Assembly (NCBI GenBank): GCA_963805985.1
Contig: CAWDWG010000008.1
Location: 434,001 to 498,000 of the forward strand
DNA from: Bog-257 sp963805985
GTDB taxonomy: Bacteria > Acidobacteriota > Terriglobia > Terriglobales > Acidobacteriaceae
Direction of reading: 5' to 3'
DNA: 64,000 nt
Part shown: piece by piece, positions 8,343-17,293 of the stretch
How the letters are laid out: each line of letters opens with the position of its first letter
Numbering within the stretch: the stretch's first letter is position 1
The notes under the pieces: generated by a model
What the model was told of the DNA's origin: nothing
Databases searched by the model: none
Seen by the model: only the letters and a program-made list of their open reading frames with translations
Position numbers and translations under genes: made by a program

Positions 8343-8375
8343 GCTTGTTGATGATGTTAGACGTCATCAACAAGC
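8343..8375. terminator. Strong 15-bp hairpin between convergent genes
   Basis: GCTTGTTGATGA and TCATCAACAAGC pair perfectly; the stem extends inward through one G-U wobble to a 3-nt loop, giving about 15 bp. It begins right after the TGA of the NTF2-like gene and lies 50 bp before the end of the convergent GloVer gene. No T-run follows on either strand, so it may act as a bidirectional transcript-end stabiliser more than a classical intrinsic terminator. Confidence 0.6.
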
Positions 8376-8424
8376 GATTAGCACCGCCGCGGTTGTTGAA
8401 TCAGACCAGCTGGTTCACCTGTAC

Positions 8425-11400
8425 CTACGGCGCAAAGTAGCCGGAGATATCCAGGATCAGTTGCGTCAGCGCGTAAGCATAGGCGTCGATCTCGCCATCG
8501 TTAGTCGGCACGATCGCCATGTTCGAGGTGATGAAACCATCCTCGGCATTCAGCGTCGAGACCATTGGCTGCATTTCGCCGTGTGGCCACAAGGTCAGAT
8601 AGAGCATCGGCGCCGGCGGCACTACGGTTGCGTTCAGCACGTAGCCCTGGGCGCTGGCCGGAGGCCCGCACACGCTGCTTTCCACAGGTACGGTTATCGT
8701 GTCGATGAAGCCTTTACCGTTATTCTGGCGCGTGTCCAGCACGCGACACGGCGTCAGCGGATAGAACGACAGTCCACCGCTGCCCGGTGCAGCGAAGTAG
8801 CCGTCGATGTCCAGCAGCAGGTCGGTCTTGTTGCTGTGCGCGTAGAAGGCGGTCGCGTTGTCGCTGCCGGCCTGCACAATCGCCGCGTTGGCGACGATCG
8901 TTCCGGTTTTGTCGTTCAGCGTCGAGACCGTCGGCCGCGTCTGTCCCTTCGGCCACACTGTCAGATAGTCCAAACCCCCCGCCGCTGGCAGCACGGTCAC
9001 ATTGAACGAATACGCCGCCGCGTTGCTGGGCACCTCGCAGTTGCCTGGGATGGTGTAATCACGCTCCACTCCGGCCTGTAGGCTGCCTTGATCCTGATCA
9101 TTGCGCGTGTCCACAATGCGGCACGGTGTGAGCGGATAGAACTGCAGGCTGCCCGACGTCGGAGCGGAGAAGTAGCCGTCGATGTCGAGGATGACGTTAC
9201 TGGTGTCGCTGACATACACGCTAACCGACCCCGAAGGCGTGCCCGCGGGAACGATGGCGGCATTGGCTTTGACGCGCCCATCAGGCGAATTCAAGGTCGA
9301 GACCACCGGCTGGCCTTCGCCGGTCGGCCAGATGGTCAAGTATCCGAGCTTGGTCACTGGTATGGCGGTGACGTTGAGCGAGTAAGCGACAGCCGTCGAA
9401 GGAAGATTGCAAGGATTGCCGCTCTGCGACAGCGGGAACGGGCGCGCGGTGTTGCCGGGGATCGCCGGGCCACCGAAGGTGCCGTTGGCACCGCGGGTAT
9501 CGACGATGCGGCACGGCGTGATCGGCACAAACTGCAATGCCGACGGTGTGGGATTGACGATCTGCGTCAGCGTGGCGCTGCTGTGATGATAGTTGCCGTC
9601 GCCGGAGTAGTTCGCTTGCAGCGTATCGGTGCCGGCCGCCAGGCTGGAAGTCTTACACAACGCCGTCAGCGAGGAACTCAGCCGCACAGCCGAGCAACCA
9701 GAGATGCCGACACCATTGGATTCGAAGCCGACGGTGCCGGTCGGCAGCGGTGGTCCTGCTGGCGCGATCGTTGCCGTGATGGTCACCGACTGTCCGAAGG
9801 TCGAAGGATTAGGCGAGCTGGTGACAGTCGTCGTGCTGTTTACCTGATCGACCACCTGCGATACCGTATTCGAGGTGCTGGGTGCGAGCATGCTCGAGCC
9901 CTGATAGATCGCGACGATGCCGTCCGTGCCGGCGCTCAGCGCGGAGTAGTTCAGCACCGCGACGCCGGAACCGTTGAGCCCAGCCGATCCGATCTGCACG
10001 CCGTTGCTTTCGAAGATCACGGTGCCGGTCGGCAGCGATCCATTCTGCGCCGTCACCGTCGCCGTCATGGTGACCGCTTCTCCGACATTCGACGGATTGG
10101 GCGCCGTCTTCAGCACCGTGGTTGTGACTATCAGCGGCGCCGGCGACAATTCGTACACTGCTCCGTGTGAGTAGAGGCCGCCCGCACCGGTGGTTCCATA
10201 GACATTTCCTTGTGCATCGAGGACTACGCCTACCAAAGGCTCGCCACCTCCCTGATCACTGCAATTCTCCATGGGGCAGAAAGCGTAAATGACGTTGTAG
10301 GTCCACTGGCCGCTGCCGGCAGGAGTCAATTCAAAGACGGTGCCCCGGTTGGAGCCGTTGTTGCCACCGAAGGCGGTGTCGCCAAACAGATTGCCGTGAG
10401 CGTCGCTGGCCAGTCCCTTGGGGCCGTAGCCGTTCGCGCAGCTTGGCCCGGGACAGAAGGTGGCGATCAGTTGCTCGGTCCAGGAACCGCCTCCGGCAGG
10501 GCTCAACTCGAAAACGCCGCCGTAGACGGTAGAGCCGCCGCTGACGACTGTCCCGTAGAGATTGCCTTGCGGGTCGAAGACCAAGGCATTCACTGGAGCA
10601 CTACCGTCGCTGCAACCGGTGACGGGACAGAAGCTGTACAGCACGGTCTCGGTCCAGGAGCCGCCGCTGCCGGGGCTCAGCTCGAAGACAGCTCCAGCTT
10701 CGTTGGCGCCGCCCGCTTCGGTAGTGCCGTAGAGATTACCGTGGGAATCGAAGAGCAGGCCGCCGGCGGGCCCGGAGCCGTCAACGCAATTCTTTTGCGA
10801 GCAAAAATAGTAGAGCACGGTGTAGGTCCACGACCCGCCGCCAGCAGGACTTAATTCAAAAACGAGGCCACCCCCGTGGCCGCTGCCGACGTCGACACCG
10901 TACAGGTTGCCGTGTGAATCCAGGATCATCCCTCCAACCGGTTGCGACCCGTCCGGGCACCCCGAAAGCGAGCAGACGTTGTAAAGCACGGTTTCGGTCC
11001 ATGGGCCGCTGCCGCCGGACGGCGGACTGAGCTCATAGAGCACGCCGCGATTGCTGGCTCCGCCAGTGATGGTAATGCCGTAAAGATTGCCGTGAGAATC
11101 GAGGGCGAGGGCATAGTACGGCTGGCCTCCGTCAGGACAACCGGATTGCGGGCAGAAATTGTAGAGCACGCTTTCGATCCACGTGCCGCCGCTCGGCGTC
11201 AGCTCGTAAACCAGCCCTTGATTGTTGGTGCCGCCGCCGCTGGTGACACCGTAGATGTTGCCATGCGAATCGAACAGCGGAGGCGAGGTGGGATTGTCCC
11301 CGTCCAGACAACCGTTCTGCGCACAGAAGTTATAGAGCACCGACGCGTTATATTGCCCCTGCGCCCATGCGCCGGGCAGCAAGACCACAAGAATCGATGT

Positions 11401-11517
11401 CGCGAACAGCAACGCCGCGATGAGCCGGAATTTGGGAACAGCTACTGGGTGTGGTGAGATCTGCTTTGTTCTGTTGTTCGCCAATGCACTCCACATCGAT
11501 TTCCTGAATGACGCCAT
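8425..11517 (-). CDS. Secreted GloVer-repeat protein with Ig-like and C-terminal repeats
   Basis: About 1030 residues. ATG 11517 is chosen because GGGAGGCAGG sits directly upstream; longer starts to 11571 are possible. After a leader with HPVAVPKFR comes a signal peptide (LLFATSILVVLLPGAWAQ). Residues about 50-460 hold eight or so copies of a roughly 52-residue unit with VLYNFC, GC-DG-P, DSHGNLYG and VFELSP, the TIGR03803 GloVer repeat, likely a beta-propeller. Then two Ig-like domains (TTTVTSSPNPSTFGQ, SVTITATI) and three copies of a 130-residue module starting FYPLTPCRIVDTR and ending LDIDGYF. Such proteins are exported; substrate unknown. It ends 50 bp from a hairpin shared with the convergent gene. 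Confidence 0.88.
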   Translation of the reverse strand: MASFRKSMWSALANNRTKQISPHPVAVPKFRLIAALLFATSILVVLLPGAWAQGQYNASVLYNFCAQNGCLDGDNPTSPPLFDSHGNIYGVTSGGGTNNQGLVYELTPSGGTWIESVLYNFCPQSGCPDGGQPYYALALDSHGNLYGITITGGASNRGVLYELSPPSGGSGPWTETVLYNVCSLSGCPDGSQPVGGMILDSHGNLYGVDVGSGHGGGLVFELSPAGGGSWTYTVLYYFCSQKNCVDGSGPAGGLLFDSHGNLYGTTEAGGANEAGAVFELSPGSGGSWTETVLYSFCPVTGCSDGSAPVNALVFDPQGNLYGTVVSGGSTVYGGVFELSPAGGGSWTEQLIATFCPGPSCANGYGPKGLASDAHGNLFGDTAFGGNNGSNRGTVFELTPAGSGQWTYNVIYAFCPMENCSDQGGGEPLVGVVLDAQGNVYGTTGAGGLYSHGAVYELSPAPLIVTTTVLKTAPNPSNVGEAVTMTATVTAQNGSLPTGTVIFESNGVQIGSAGLNGSGVAVLNYSALSAGTDGIVAIYQGSSMLAPSTSNTVSQVVDQVNSTTTVTSSPNPSTFGQSVTITATIAPAGPPLPTGTVGFESNGVGISGCSAVRLSSSLTALCKTSSLAAGTDTLQANYSGDGNYHHSSATLTQIVNPTPSALQFVPITPCRIVDTRGANGTFGGPAIPGNTARPFPLSQSGNPCNLPSTAVAYSLNVTAIPVTKLGYLTIWPTGEGQPVVSTLNSPDGRVKANAAIVPAGTPSGSVSVYVSDTSNVILDIDGYFSAPTSGSLQFYPLTPCRIVDTRNDQDQGSLQAGVERDYTIPGNCEVPSNAAAYSFNVTVLPAAGGLDYLTVWPKGQTRPTVSTLNDKTGTIVANAAIVQAGSDNATAFYAHSNKTDLLLDIDGYFAAPGSGGLSFYPLTPCRVLDTRQNNGKGFIDTITVPVESSVCGPPASAQGYVLNATVVPPAPMLYLTLWPHGEMQPMVSTLNAEDGFITSNMAIVPTNDGEIDAYAYALTQLILDISGYFAP

Positions 11518-11629
11518 CCTGCCTCCCTGGCCGCAATCCTTCGTACTCTGCATTGCGCAAAGAGGGGGCAAGAACCGTCAGGACAACGCCAATTGTCGTC
11601 GAAGATTTCACCTTTGCAGGAAGGCCACG

Positions 11630-14251
11630 CTACCGTCCGGCCCGGTTGGTCATCTCGGTAAGCTCGATCAGCTTCTTCTTTTGGTAGGCTTCTGCGTCCG
11701 GACGCGAGAAAATGGGCTGCGCGCTGGCGAGATACTTTTCCGCCTGGGCGTAATCTCCTTGGCGTGCAGAAATCTCCGCCTGGGCCAGCGCGACGCCGGC
11801 GCTCCAATCGGGATCCCCGGTCAGCTGCGCGATAGCTTTGATGTCGAGGTTTTGCAAATATTGTGAGGCTTCCTGCAATCTGCCCAGGGCAATCAGGCAG
11901 TTCGCGAGCGGCAGCGCGATCCCTCCGGCAAGTCCGGACTTGGGACCGAAGGCCTGCACGGCAGCATCGTGCGCCTTGCGGGCATTGGCTTCGCCTTCCT
12001 GCAGATGACCGGCCCGGCACTGCGCCTCGGCTGCGTCTGACAGTGTGGCGATGGAGTAGAAAGAAAGCGGTCCCTGTTTTTTTGCTGCGATTTCATGGAT
12101 CGCAAGATCGTCGCGCACCGAATCATCGAACAGGCCGAGGCTGCCTTCCGACTGCGCCCGCGTGCTCAATAGCTGCAGGGTCAGTTGATGGTCGGGACCA
12201 AACTTGGCGAGAAAGTCGGGGTAGATGGCGTTGGCCTCGTCGATGGCTTCTCGGAACTTTTTCTGGACCATAAACGCTTGCGCAAGATTGAGGCGCACCC
12301 GCAAAACATAAGGGCTGTTGGGTCCGGTGACGCGGGAAAGGTCGGAGATCAGATCTCGCGCCAGGCGCTCGGCCGTCACCCCGTCCCCCAAGCGAATGTA
12401 CGTAAACGCCAGGCGTTGCTTGAGATTGAATTGCGCAGTCTGATCGAAATCGGGCAGTTTCGCAGCGGCATCCACTGCCTGGCCAAAATACTGATTGGCA
12501 GACTTGGCGTCGCTTTCTACCAGCGCGATCATGCCTTTTGCCGTGAGTAGCCAAACCTGCAAGTCTTTTCGCGGTGATTTGATCTGGGAGATCAGCTGTT
12601 CCTGTTGAGCAACCAGCGACTTGGCGGCGGGAATCCCTCCTGACTGAAAAGTTCTGGCTTCCATCGCCGCGCGTTGCAGCTGAACGGCGATGGCATTTTG
12701 CGACAGCGGTCCCTCGGTTTGAAGAAAAAGCTGATGCGCACGTTCATATTCGTTGCGGGCTTCGGGAAAGTTGCTGCGATTGTCCAAAGCCTGTGCGATG
12801 GTCAGATGAAGACGTGCTGCAAGTTCGGGCTCGTCGGCAAACTTACGATCAATACTGGGTGACGCCTTCTCGATGGCGTCGAAGAGGGTTTCATCCGCCT
12901 TTCCGCTTTGAAACGGATTGCCCCGGCCAAGCAGGTCGTCCGAGAGAAACTGATTTACAGCATTGGCCGCAGCGCTCTGGCGATTCGCGAAGTCGCGCTC
13001 ATGGGCGAGGCGCAGCGTGAAAAAGATAACCAGCCCGATGACAAGCCCAGCTACGGCACCACCGACTATCACCGCCTGGCGATTGCGAGCGATAAACTTC
13101 CTCAGGCGATAACCAATCGTGTCCGCCTGAGCCTCCAACGGCTCTCCCTTTAGATAATGATCGATGTCGCGAATGAGGCCTTCTACCGAGAGATAGCGGC
13201 GTTGAGGATCCTTGTGCATGGCCGTGAGGCACAAAACGTCAAGATCGGCCCACTCGGCACGGCTCAACCCAAGCGCGCTGGAATTTGTTTCTGAATTCGC
13301 GGCGCGCCGGGCGGCTGTCGACGGCCGGGCCGGCTCGTGTTCGGCGATCACGGTCCCAGCCTCGGCGGGCGTGAGGTTCGAGAGATCAAAGGGCAATTCA
13401 CCAGTCAACAACTCATAAAGAATCACGCCCAGGGAATAGACGTCGGTGTTTAGTCCGATTCGATCGCCGCGCACCTGCTCCGGCGCGGCATAAGCCGGCG
13501 TCATCCAACGCAGGCCCATGGTGGTTTGGTCGACTGGCAGATCGAGGCTTTCCACTTGTTTGGCAATGCCGAAATCCAGCAGGCGAACGCTGCCATCGCT
13601 CTTAACCAGAATGTTCGAGGGTTTCAAATCGCGATGAACGACCGCTTGGCTATGTGCATGCTGCACGGCTTCGCAGACCAGACGAAATAACTTGAGGCGT
13701 TCCTCGACAGAATAATTGTGCTCCCGGCAATAGCGCGTCAGCGGAGTGCCCTCGACGTACTCCATCACGAAATAGGGAGTTCCGTCGTCCAGAGTTGCTG
13801 CGTCGTAGAGGCGCGCAATCAATGGATGGTTCAGTTGCGCCAGAGTTCGCTGTTCGCTGGCGAAGCGGTCGCGGCGGGCGGGAGACAGCCACGCATCGCG
13901 CAGAATCTTGATCGCAACTTTTCCTCCGACAACCTTCCGTTCAGCGAGGTAAACCACGCCCATCCCGCCTTCACCGAGCAAGCGGATGAGTTGGTATGGC
14001 CCGAAATCCCGGGCAAAATACGCTGAATCGGCCAGCGCCTGGTGTGCAACCTCGGCCACCGTGTGGTCCAGCAGTGAGTCGCTGTTGGCGTCTTGTTTGA
14101 GCATGGCGAGAGCCTCAGCGAGTAGCCCTTCATCTCCGCCGCAAGCGCTTTTGACGAAGCCCTCTCGCTCTGAGGGCGGCAGCTCAGTCGCTTCGTGGAA
14201 TATTTTCTGGATCTGTTGCCAGCGGACGCTGTCCATGCGATGCAGCCCCAT
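11630..14251 (-). CDS. Membrane Ser/Thr protein kinase with extracytoplasmic TPR region
   Basis: 873 residues. A short N-terminal helical segment precedes a complete PknB-type kinase domain (about 85-370): glycine loop LLGEGGMGVVYLAE (91-104), catalytic Lys115, HRDLKPSN at 206-213, DFGIAK at 226-231 and the APEQV motif. A single membrane helix lies at about 393-414 (AVIVGGAVAGLVIGLVIFF). The outer or C-terminal half is all-helical with tandem TPR-like units. All key kinase residues are present, so it should be active. A sigma factor of the ECF type is encoded just upstream on the same strand, the usual Acidobacteriota pairing. ATG 14236 (MDSVRW) is an alternative start. Confidence 0.9.
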   Translation of the reverse strand: MGLHRMDSVRWQQIQKIFHEATELPPSEREGFVKSACGGDEGLLAEALAMLKQDANSDSLLDHTVAEVAHQALADSAYFARDFGPYQLIRLLGEGGMGVVYLAERKVVGGKVAIKILRDAWLSPARRDRFASEQRTLAQLNHPLIARLYDAATLDDGTPYFVMEYVEGTPLTRYCREHNYSVEERLKLFRLVCEAVQHAHSQAVVHRDLKPSNILVKSDGSVRLLDFGIAKQVESLDLPVDQTTMGLRWMTPAYAAPEQVRGDRIGLNTDVYSLGVILYELLTGELPFDLSNLTPAEAGTVIAEHEPARPSTAARRAANSETNSSALGLSRAEWADLDVLCLTAMHKDPQRRYLSVEGLIRDIDHYLKGEPLEAQADTIGYRLRKFIARNRQAVIVGGAVAGLVIGLVIFFTLRLAHERDFANRQSAAANAVNQFLSDDLLGRGNPFQSGKADETLFDAIEKASPSIDRKFADEPELAARLHLTIAQALDNRSNFPEARNEYERAHQLFLQTEGPLSQNAIAVQLQRAAMEARTFQSGGIPAAKSLVAQQEQLISQIKSPRKDLQVWLLTAKGMIALVESDAKSANQYFGQAVDAAAKLPDFDQTAQFNLKQRLAFTYIRLGDGVTAERLARDLISDLSRVTGPNSPYVLRVRLNLAQAFMVQKKFREAIDEANAIYPDFLAKFGPDHQLTLQLLSTRAQSEGSLGLFDDSVRDDLAIHEIAAKKQGPLSFYSIATLSDAAEAQCRAGHLQEGEANARKAHDAAVQAFGPKSGLAGGIALPLANCLIALGRLQEASQYLQNLDIKAIAQLTGDPDWSAGVALAQAEISARQGDYAQAEKYLASAQPIFSRPDAEAYQKKKLIELTEMTNRAGR

Positions 14252-14314
14252 CTAAGGCCAATCTAGCCGACTGGCGGTAGTGTCTCAGCTTGAAGTTCAC
14301 TTACTTCCCGCATG

Positions 14315-14462
14315 TCGGGTGGAGCACGCCTTGAGGCGTGCATATCGCAGTCCCAATCCGACGCGCGCTTTAGCGCCTGAGGTAATTCAGCCCTTACCTC
14401 AGCGGCTGAAGCCGGGACATTCAGTGGATCTTGGCTGCACGCCTCAAGGCGTACTCCACCCA
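14315..14462. repeat. Compound inverted repeat between sigma factor and kinase genes
   Basis: GGGTGGAGCACGCCTTGAGG... at the left end returns as its reverse complement (...CCTCAAGGCGTACTCCACCC) at the right end, about 27 bp with one or two mismatches. Inside are two smaller hairpins: GCGC-TTTA-GCGC-like and CTGAGGTAA/TTACCTCAG. The whole element is about 150 bp, noncoding, and looks like a REP-type or miniature mobile repeat. It separates the ECF sigma gene from the kinase gene. Confidence 0.65.
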
Positions 14463-14494
14463 AGATCGCTTGAACAAAATTGCAAACTGAGACG

Positions 14495-15079
14495 CTAGCC
14501 GACTGGCCGGACCTTTTGCCCGAGCCAGGCTTTCGCTGCTCGCCAGTCGCGCAACACCGTCGCCTCAGAAATGCCGAGCATCAGGGAAATCTCGCTGACC
14601 TCGAGTCCACCAAAGAAACGGCTCTCCACAATGGCCGCCTGTCGCGGCTCCAGCTGCTCGAGCTCGATCAGGGCGGAATCGAGGATCAGCAGGTCTTCTC
14701 CTCGAGGAACTCCCCCGGCGAGCGATTCGTTGAGCGTTACAAACATAACTTCGCCATCGCCCCCGCGCTTGCGGGCGTTCCGCCGCCGAGCCGCTTCCAC
14801 CAGCAACTGCCGCATGGCGCGCGCCGCGATGCGTTTGAAGTGCAGCGGGGACTCCGCCACGAAGCCTGGAGACTGCGCCAGCTTGACCCAAGCCTCATTG
14901 ACCAAAGCTGTCGGAGTCAGGGTAACGCTCGCGTCGCCGCGCTTGACGGTTGCCGCCAGCCGGCGCAGCTCCTCGTAGGTAGCGCTGAAGAGGTGATCCA
15001 GCTTCCTGCGTTCTTGCTCGCTTCTCGCCGCGGTCTTAATGGTCAGAGCCGCCGGGTCCGAACAATCTTGTGGTGGCAT
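14495..15079 (-). CDS. ECF-type RNA polymerase sigma factor
   Basis: 194 residues from ATG 15079 (a TTG at 15106 is in frame but weaker). Region 2 is seen in LFSATYEELRRLAA and TALVNEAWVKLA, followed by FKRIAARAMRQLLVEAARRR of the family that pairs with kinases (TIGR02999-like). Region 4 is the C-terminal helix-turn-helix LEPRQAAIVESRFFGGLEV ... EISLMLGISEATVLRDWRAAK, which would contact the -35 element. No anti-sigma factor gene is adjacent; the kinase at 11630-14251 is the probable partner and may control it by phosphorylation. Confidence 0.92.
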   Translation of the reverse strand: MPPQDCSDPAALTIKTAARSEQERRKLDHLFSATYEELRRLAATVKRGDASVTLTPTALVNEAWVKLAQSPGFVAESPLHFKRIAARAMRQLLVEAARRRNARKRGGDGEVMFVTLNESLAGGVPRGEDLLILDSALIELEQLEPRQAAIVESRFFGGLEVSEISLMLGISEATVLRDWRAAKAWLGQKVRPVG

Positions 15080-15221
15080 GACGATTCTTTCTCGACCTTC
15101 GCGCAATGCAGGGTGAAAGACTCGCTACCCCTCGTGGCCGGCCGGACGAATTCCCCTTCGTGCGCAGAAGCCTAGCATCGCGGGCAGCGACCCACAACTG
15201 TTTTGTGACGCGGAAGGAACG

Positions 15222-15524
15222 ATGAAGAAGCGTGGAAAGGTCCTGCGTGTACCCCGGGGTGGGCCGGGGCTTTTGATGATTGAGGGCCGGCAGTTTCCGT
15301 TTTCGCTCGATGATGTATGGAAGTCAGAGCTTCCGCCCCGGCCTGGCTTGCTGGTGAATGTCGAGTTTGATGAGGGGTTGCGAATCACTGCGATCGCTGC
15401 GGTTGCTGACTTATCTTCGACTAACTTCGCTGCGCAGGCCGCTCGAGACAACTTTCAGACAACGGGATCCTCGAGACTGGCAAAGTTTCTGGGCAGGATA
15501 TTTGTCTCCGGTGAAAGCAGGTAG
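15222..15524 (+). CDS. Small protein of unknown function, possibly C-terminally truncated
   Basis: 100 residues with a good ribosome binding site (GGAAGGAACG before ATG). The N-terminal 60 residues (GKVLRVPRGGPGLLMIEG, FPFSLDDVWKSELPP, VNVEFDE) look like a small beta-barrel domain. Acidobacterial relatives that I recall continue into a C-terminal membrane helix; here the sequence ends in NFQTTGSSRLAKFLGRIF without one. That hints at truncation but is from memory. It is divergent from the sigma factor gene. Confidence 0.65.
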   Translation: MKKRGKVLRVPRGGPGLLMIEGRQFPFSLDDVWKSELPPRPGLLVNVEFDEGLRITAIAAVADLSSTNFAAQAARDNFQTTGSSRLAKFLGRIFVSGESR

Positions 15525-15552
15525 CCCAGGATTCCCATGCGCTGACAGAGGG

Positions 15553-16320
15553 TCAATAGGATCGCAGGCGGGCCTGGTCGCGTACTTGTCTCGCGATAGC
15601 TTCCAGAAATTCCTCGTCAGATTGTTGCGGCGGCTTCGGCAAGGCTGTACGCTGCTGGATCATCTCGCAAAGGCGGATGGCAGTGGTCAGTCGCACCATC
15701 GGATCCAGATCGAAGCGCCGGTGCAGGAACGTTTCGACGACGATCAAGTCCTGCTCTGAAATCTTTGCCAGTTCAGGATGCATAACGGACCCCTGCGGCT
15801 TGGCAAAACTCCAATCTGGCTTGATCACGGCGGTTGACTTGTCGTGGATGACAACCGTTCCAGCAACATAATCTCCCAACCGCTTTTTTTGCCGGCTCAA
15901 CATAATGCTGATCACGCCGGGAAGATAGAAGAAAAAGCCGTCGACTACTCGCATCAAATTGCGGCCAATACCTTCGATGGCGGTAATCGGACGGCCGCTG
16001 TCCTTGACCACCCGTATGCCTGCGACACGCTTGCCTGGCGTTTGTCCATGCCAGAAAACTTCAAATGCGGCGAAATATCCCCAGTAAATACAAAACAGAA
16101 ACAGCAGGGCGATAGCGGCCCCCCACGATCCCGGTAACCATGCAGACTTGATCGCTGGTACCATGAATGCCGCCATTAGAATGATGGCGAGATAAAGCAC
16201 GCCTTGGACTAGCGTGTCGAGCGCGAGGGCCAGGAAGCGACTGCCAATGCCAGCCGGCGCCAGCTCCATGGCAATCTGTTCAGGCGTCTGAATGGTGAGT
16301 TGATCGTCCGGATACATCAT
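15553..16320 (-). CDS. RDD-family integral membrane protein
   Basis: About 255 residues. The RDD signature is present: GIGSRFLALALDTLVQGVL in the first helix region, then HGQTPGKRVAGIRVV and the family RNLMRVVDGF block. Three to four membrane helices lie between about residues 25 and 150; the last about 90 residues are soluble. Function of RDD proteins is unproven; transport or channel roles have been proposed for some. GGAG at 16324-16327 serves ATG 16320 or 16317. Its start overlaps the start of the divergent SpoIIM-like gene, so each promoter must lie inside the other gene. Confidence 0.88.
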   Translation of the reverse strand: MMYPDDQLTIQTPEQIAMELAPAGIGSRFLALALDTLVQGVLYLAIILMAAFMVPAIKSAWLPGSWGAAIALLFLFCIYWGYFAAFEVFWHGQTPGKRVAGIRVVKDSGRPITAIEGIGRNLMRVVDGFFFYLPGVISIMLSRQKKRLGDYVAGTVVIHDKSTAVIKPDWSFAKPQGSVMHPELAKISEQDLIVVETFLHRRFDLDPMVRLTTAIRLCEMIQQRTALPKPPQQSDEEFLEAIARQVRDQARLRSY

Positions 16321-17293
16321 GATCTCCACATCCTGGATAGAGAAGCGCCGCCCTCACTGGACCCGTCTGGAACAGTTGATGGAGCGAGTATCGCGAGCAA
16401 GCTTGAAGTCGCTCAATCGCGGCGAACTGCGGGAGCTCGGGCTCCTTTACCGGCAAGCCGCCTCCGATCTGGCTGTTTTGCGCGCCGATCCCAGCTCCGT
16501 CCATTTTGCCGGATATCTGAATCAGCTACTCGCACGCGCACACAATACCATCTATGCCGGTCACAAGACGAGCCATTTGGCGGCGCTGCTCTACTTCCGC
16601 GACACCTATCCGATAGTTTTTCGCAAGAACTTCAATTACTGCGTGTTTGCCTTCGTTCTGTTCCTGGGTGGGGCTGTGATTGGCAGCATTCTTACCTTGC
16701 AGGATCCCGATTTCCGGCTAAAGATCATTGGCCCCGAGATGGTCCAAACCATTGATCGTCACGAGATGTGGACGCACTCGGTGGTTGCCGTCAAGCCACT
16801 GGCCTCCAGCGCGATCATGACCAACAACCTGAGCGTGGCCTTCACTGCCTTTGCCGCCGGTATTACGGCTGGTATCGGCACTATGTACATGATCGTTTTC
16901 AATGGGCTGCTGATTGGCGTGATCGGGACGGCATGCGCCCAGGCGGGGATGAGCCTGCAACTGTGGAGCTTCGTTGCGCCGCACAGTGTGCTGGAGTTGC
17001 CGGCCATTTTCATATCCGCCGGCGCCGGTTTGCGCATCGCCACGGGTTTGCTGTTTCCCGGAACTCTGCCGCGCCGCGAATCGCTGGTCGTCGCCGGACG
17101 CGAAGCGGTGCAACTGGTTCTCGGTTGCGTGCCCATGCTGTTCATCGCCGGCATTATTGAAGCATTTCTTTCGCCCACGGAACTATCGGCCGGCATGAAA
17201 TTCTTGTTCGCAGCGGCGTTGCTGATCCTGCTCGCCGCGTATCTTTCGGGAGTGACGGTGAAGCGCGTGACTACAGCCGATTCTGATGCTTGA
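16319..17293 (+). CDS. Stage II sporulation protein M (SpoIIM)-family membrane protein
   Basis: 324 residues. A soluble N-terminal part (1-100; RLEQLMERVSRASLKSL, LGLLYRQAASDLAVLRAD) is followed by about five or six membrane helices. The central block AIMTNNLSVAFTAFAAGIT and the SFVAPHSVLELPAIF segment are hallmarks of the SpoIIM/DUF95 family. In non-sporulating bacteria this family is commonly found with RDD, MoxR and DUF58 genes, as here. Start ATG 16319 overlaps by 2 bp the start of the RDD gene on the other strand. The 3' end overlaps the DUF58 gene by 23 bp tail to tail. Confidence 0.88.
   Translation: MISTSWIEKRRPHWTRLEQLMERVSRASLKSLNRGELRELGLLYRQAASDLAVLRADPSSVHFAGYLNQLLARAHNTIYAGHKTSHLAALLYFRDTYPIVFRKNFNYCVFAFVLFLGGAVIGSILTLQDPDFRLKIIGPEMVQTIDRHEMWTHSVVAVKPLASSAIMTNNLSVAFTAFAAGITAGIGTMYMIVFNGLLIGVIGTACAQAGMSLQLWSFVAPHSVLELPAIFISAGAGLRIATGLLFPGTLPRRESLVVAGREAVQLVLGCVPMLFIAGIIEAFLSPTELSAGMKFLFAAALLILLAAYLSGVTVKRVTTADSDA

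Noticed and set aside
9088..10170. 360-residue open frame on the plus strand opposite the GloVer gene
   Set aside because: It is Arg/Gly-rich, lacks a ribosome binding site and lies wholly across a clearly coding minus-strand repeat protein; typical shadow of high-GC repeats.
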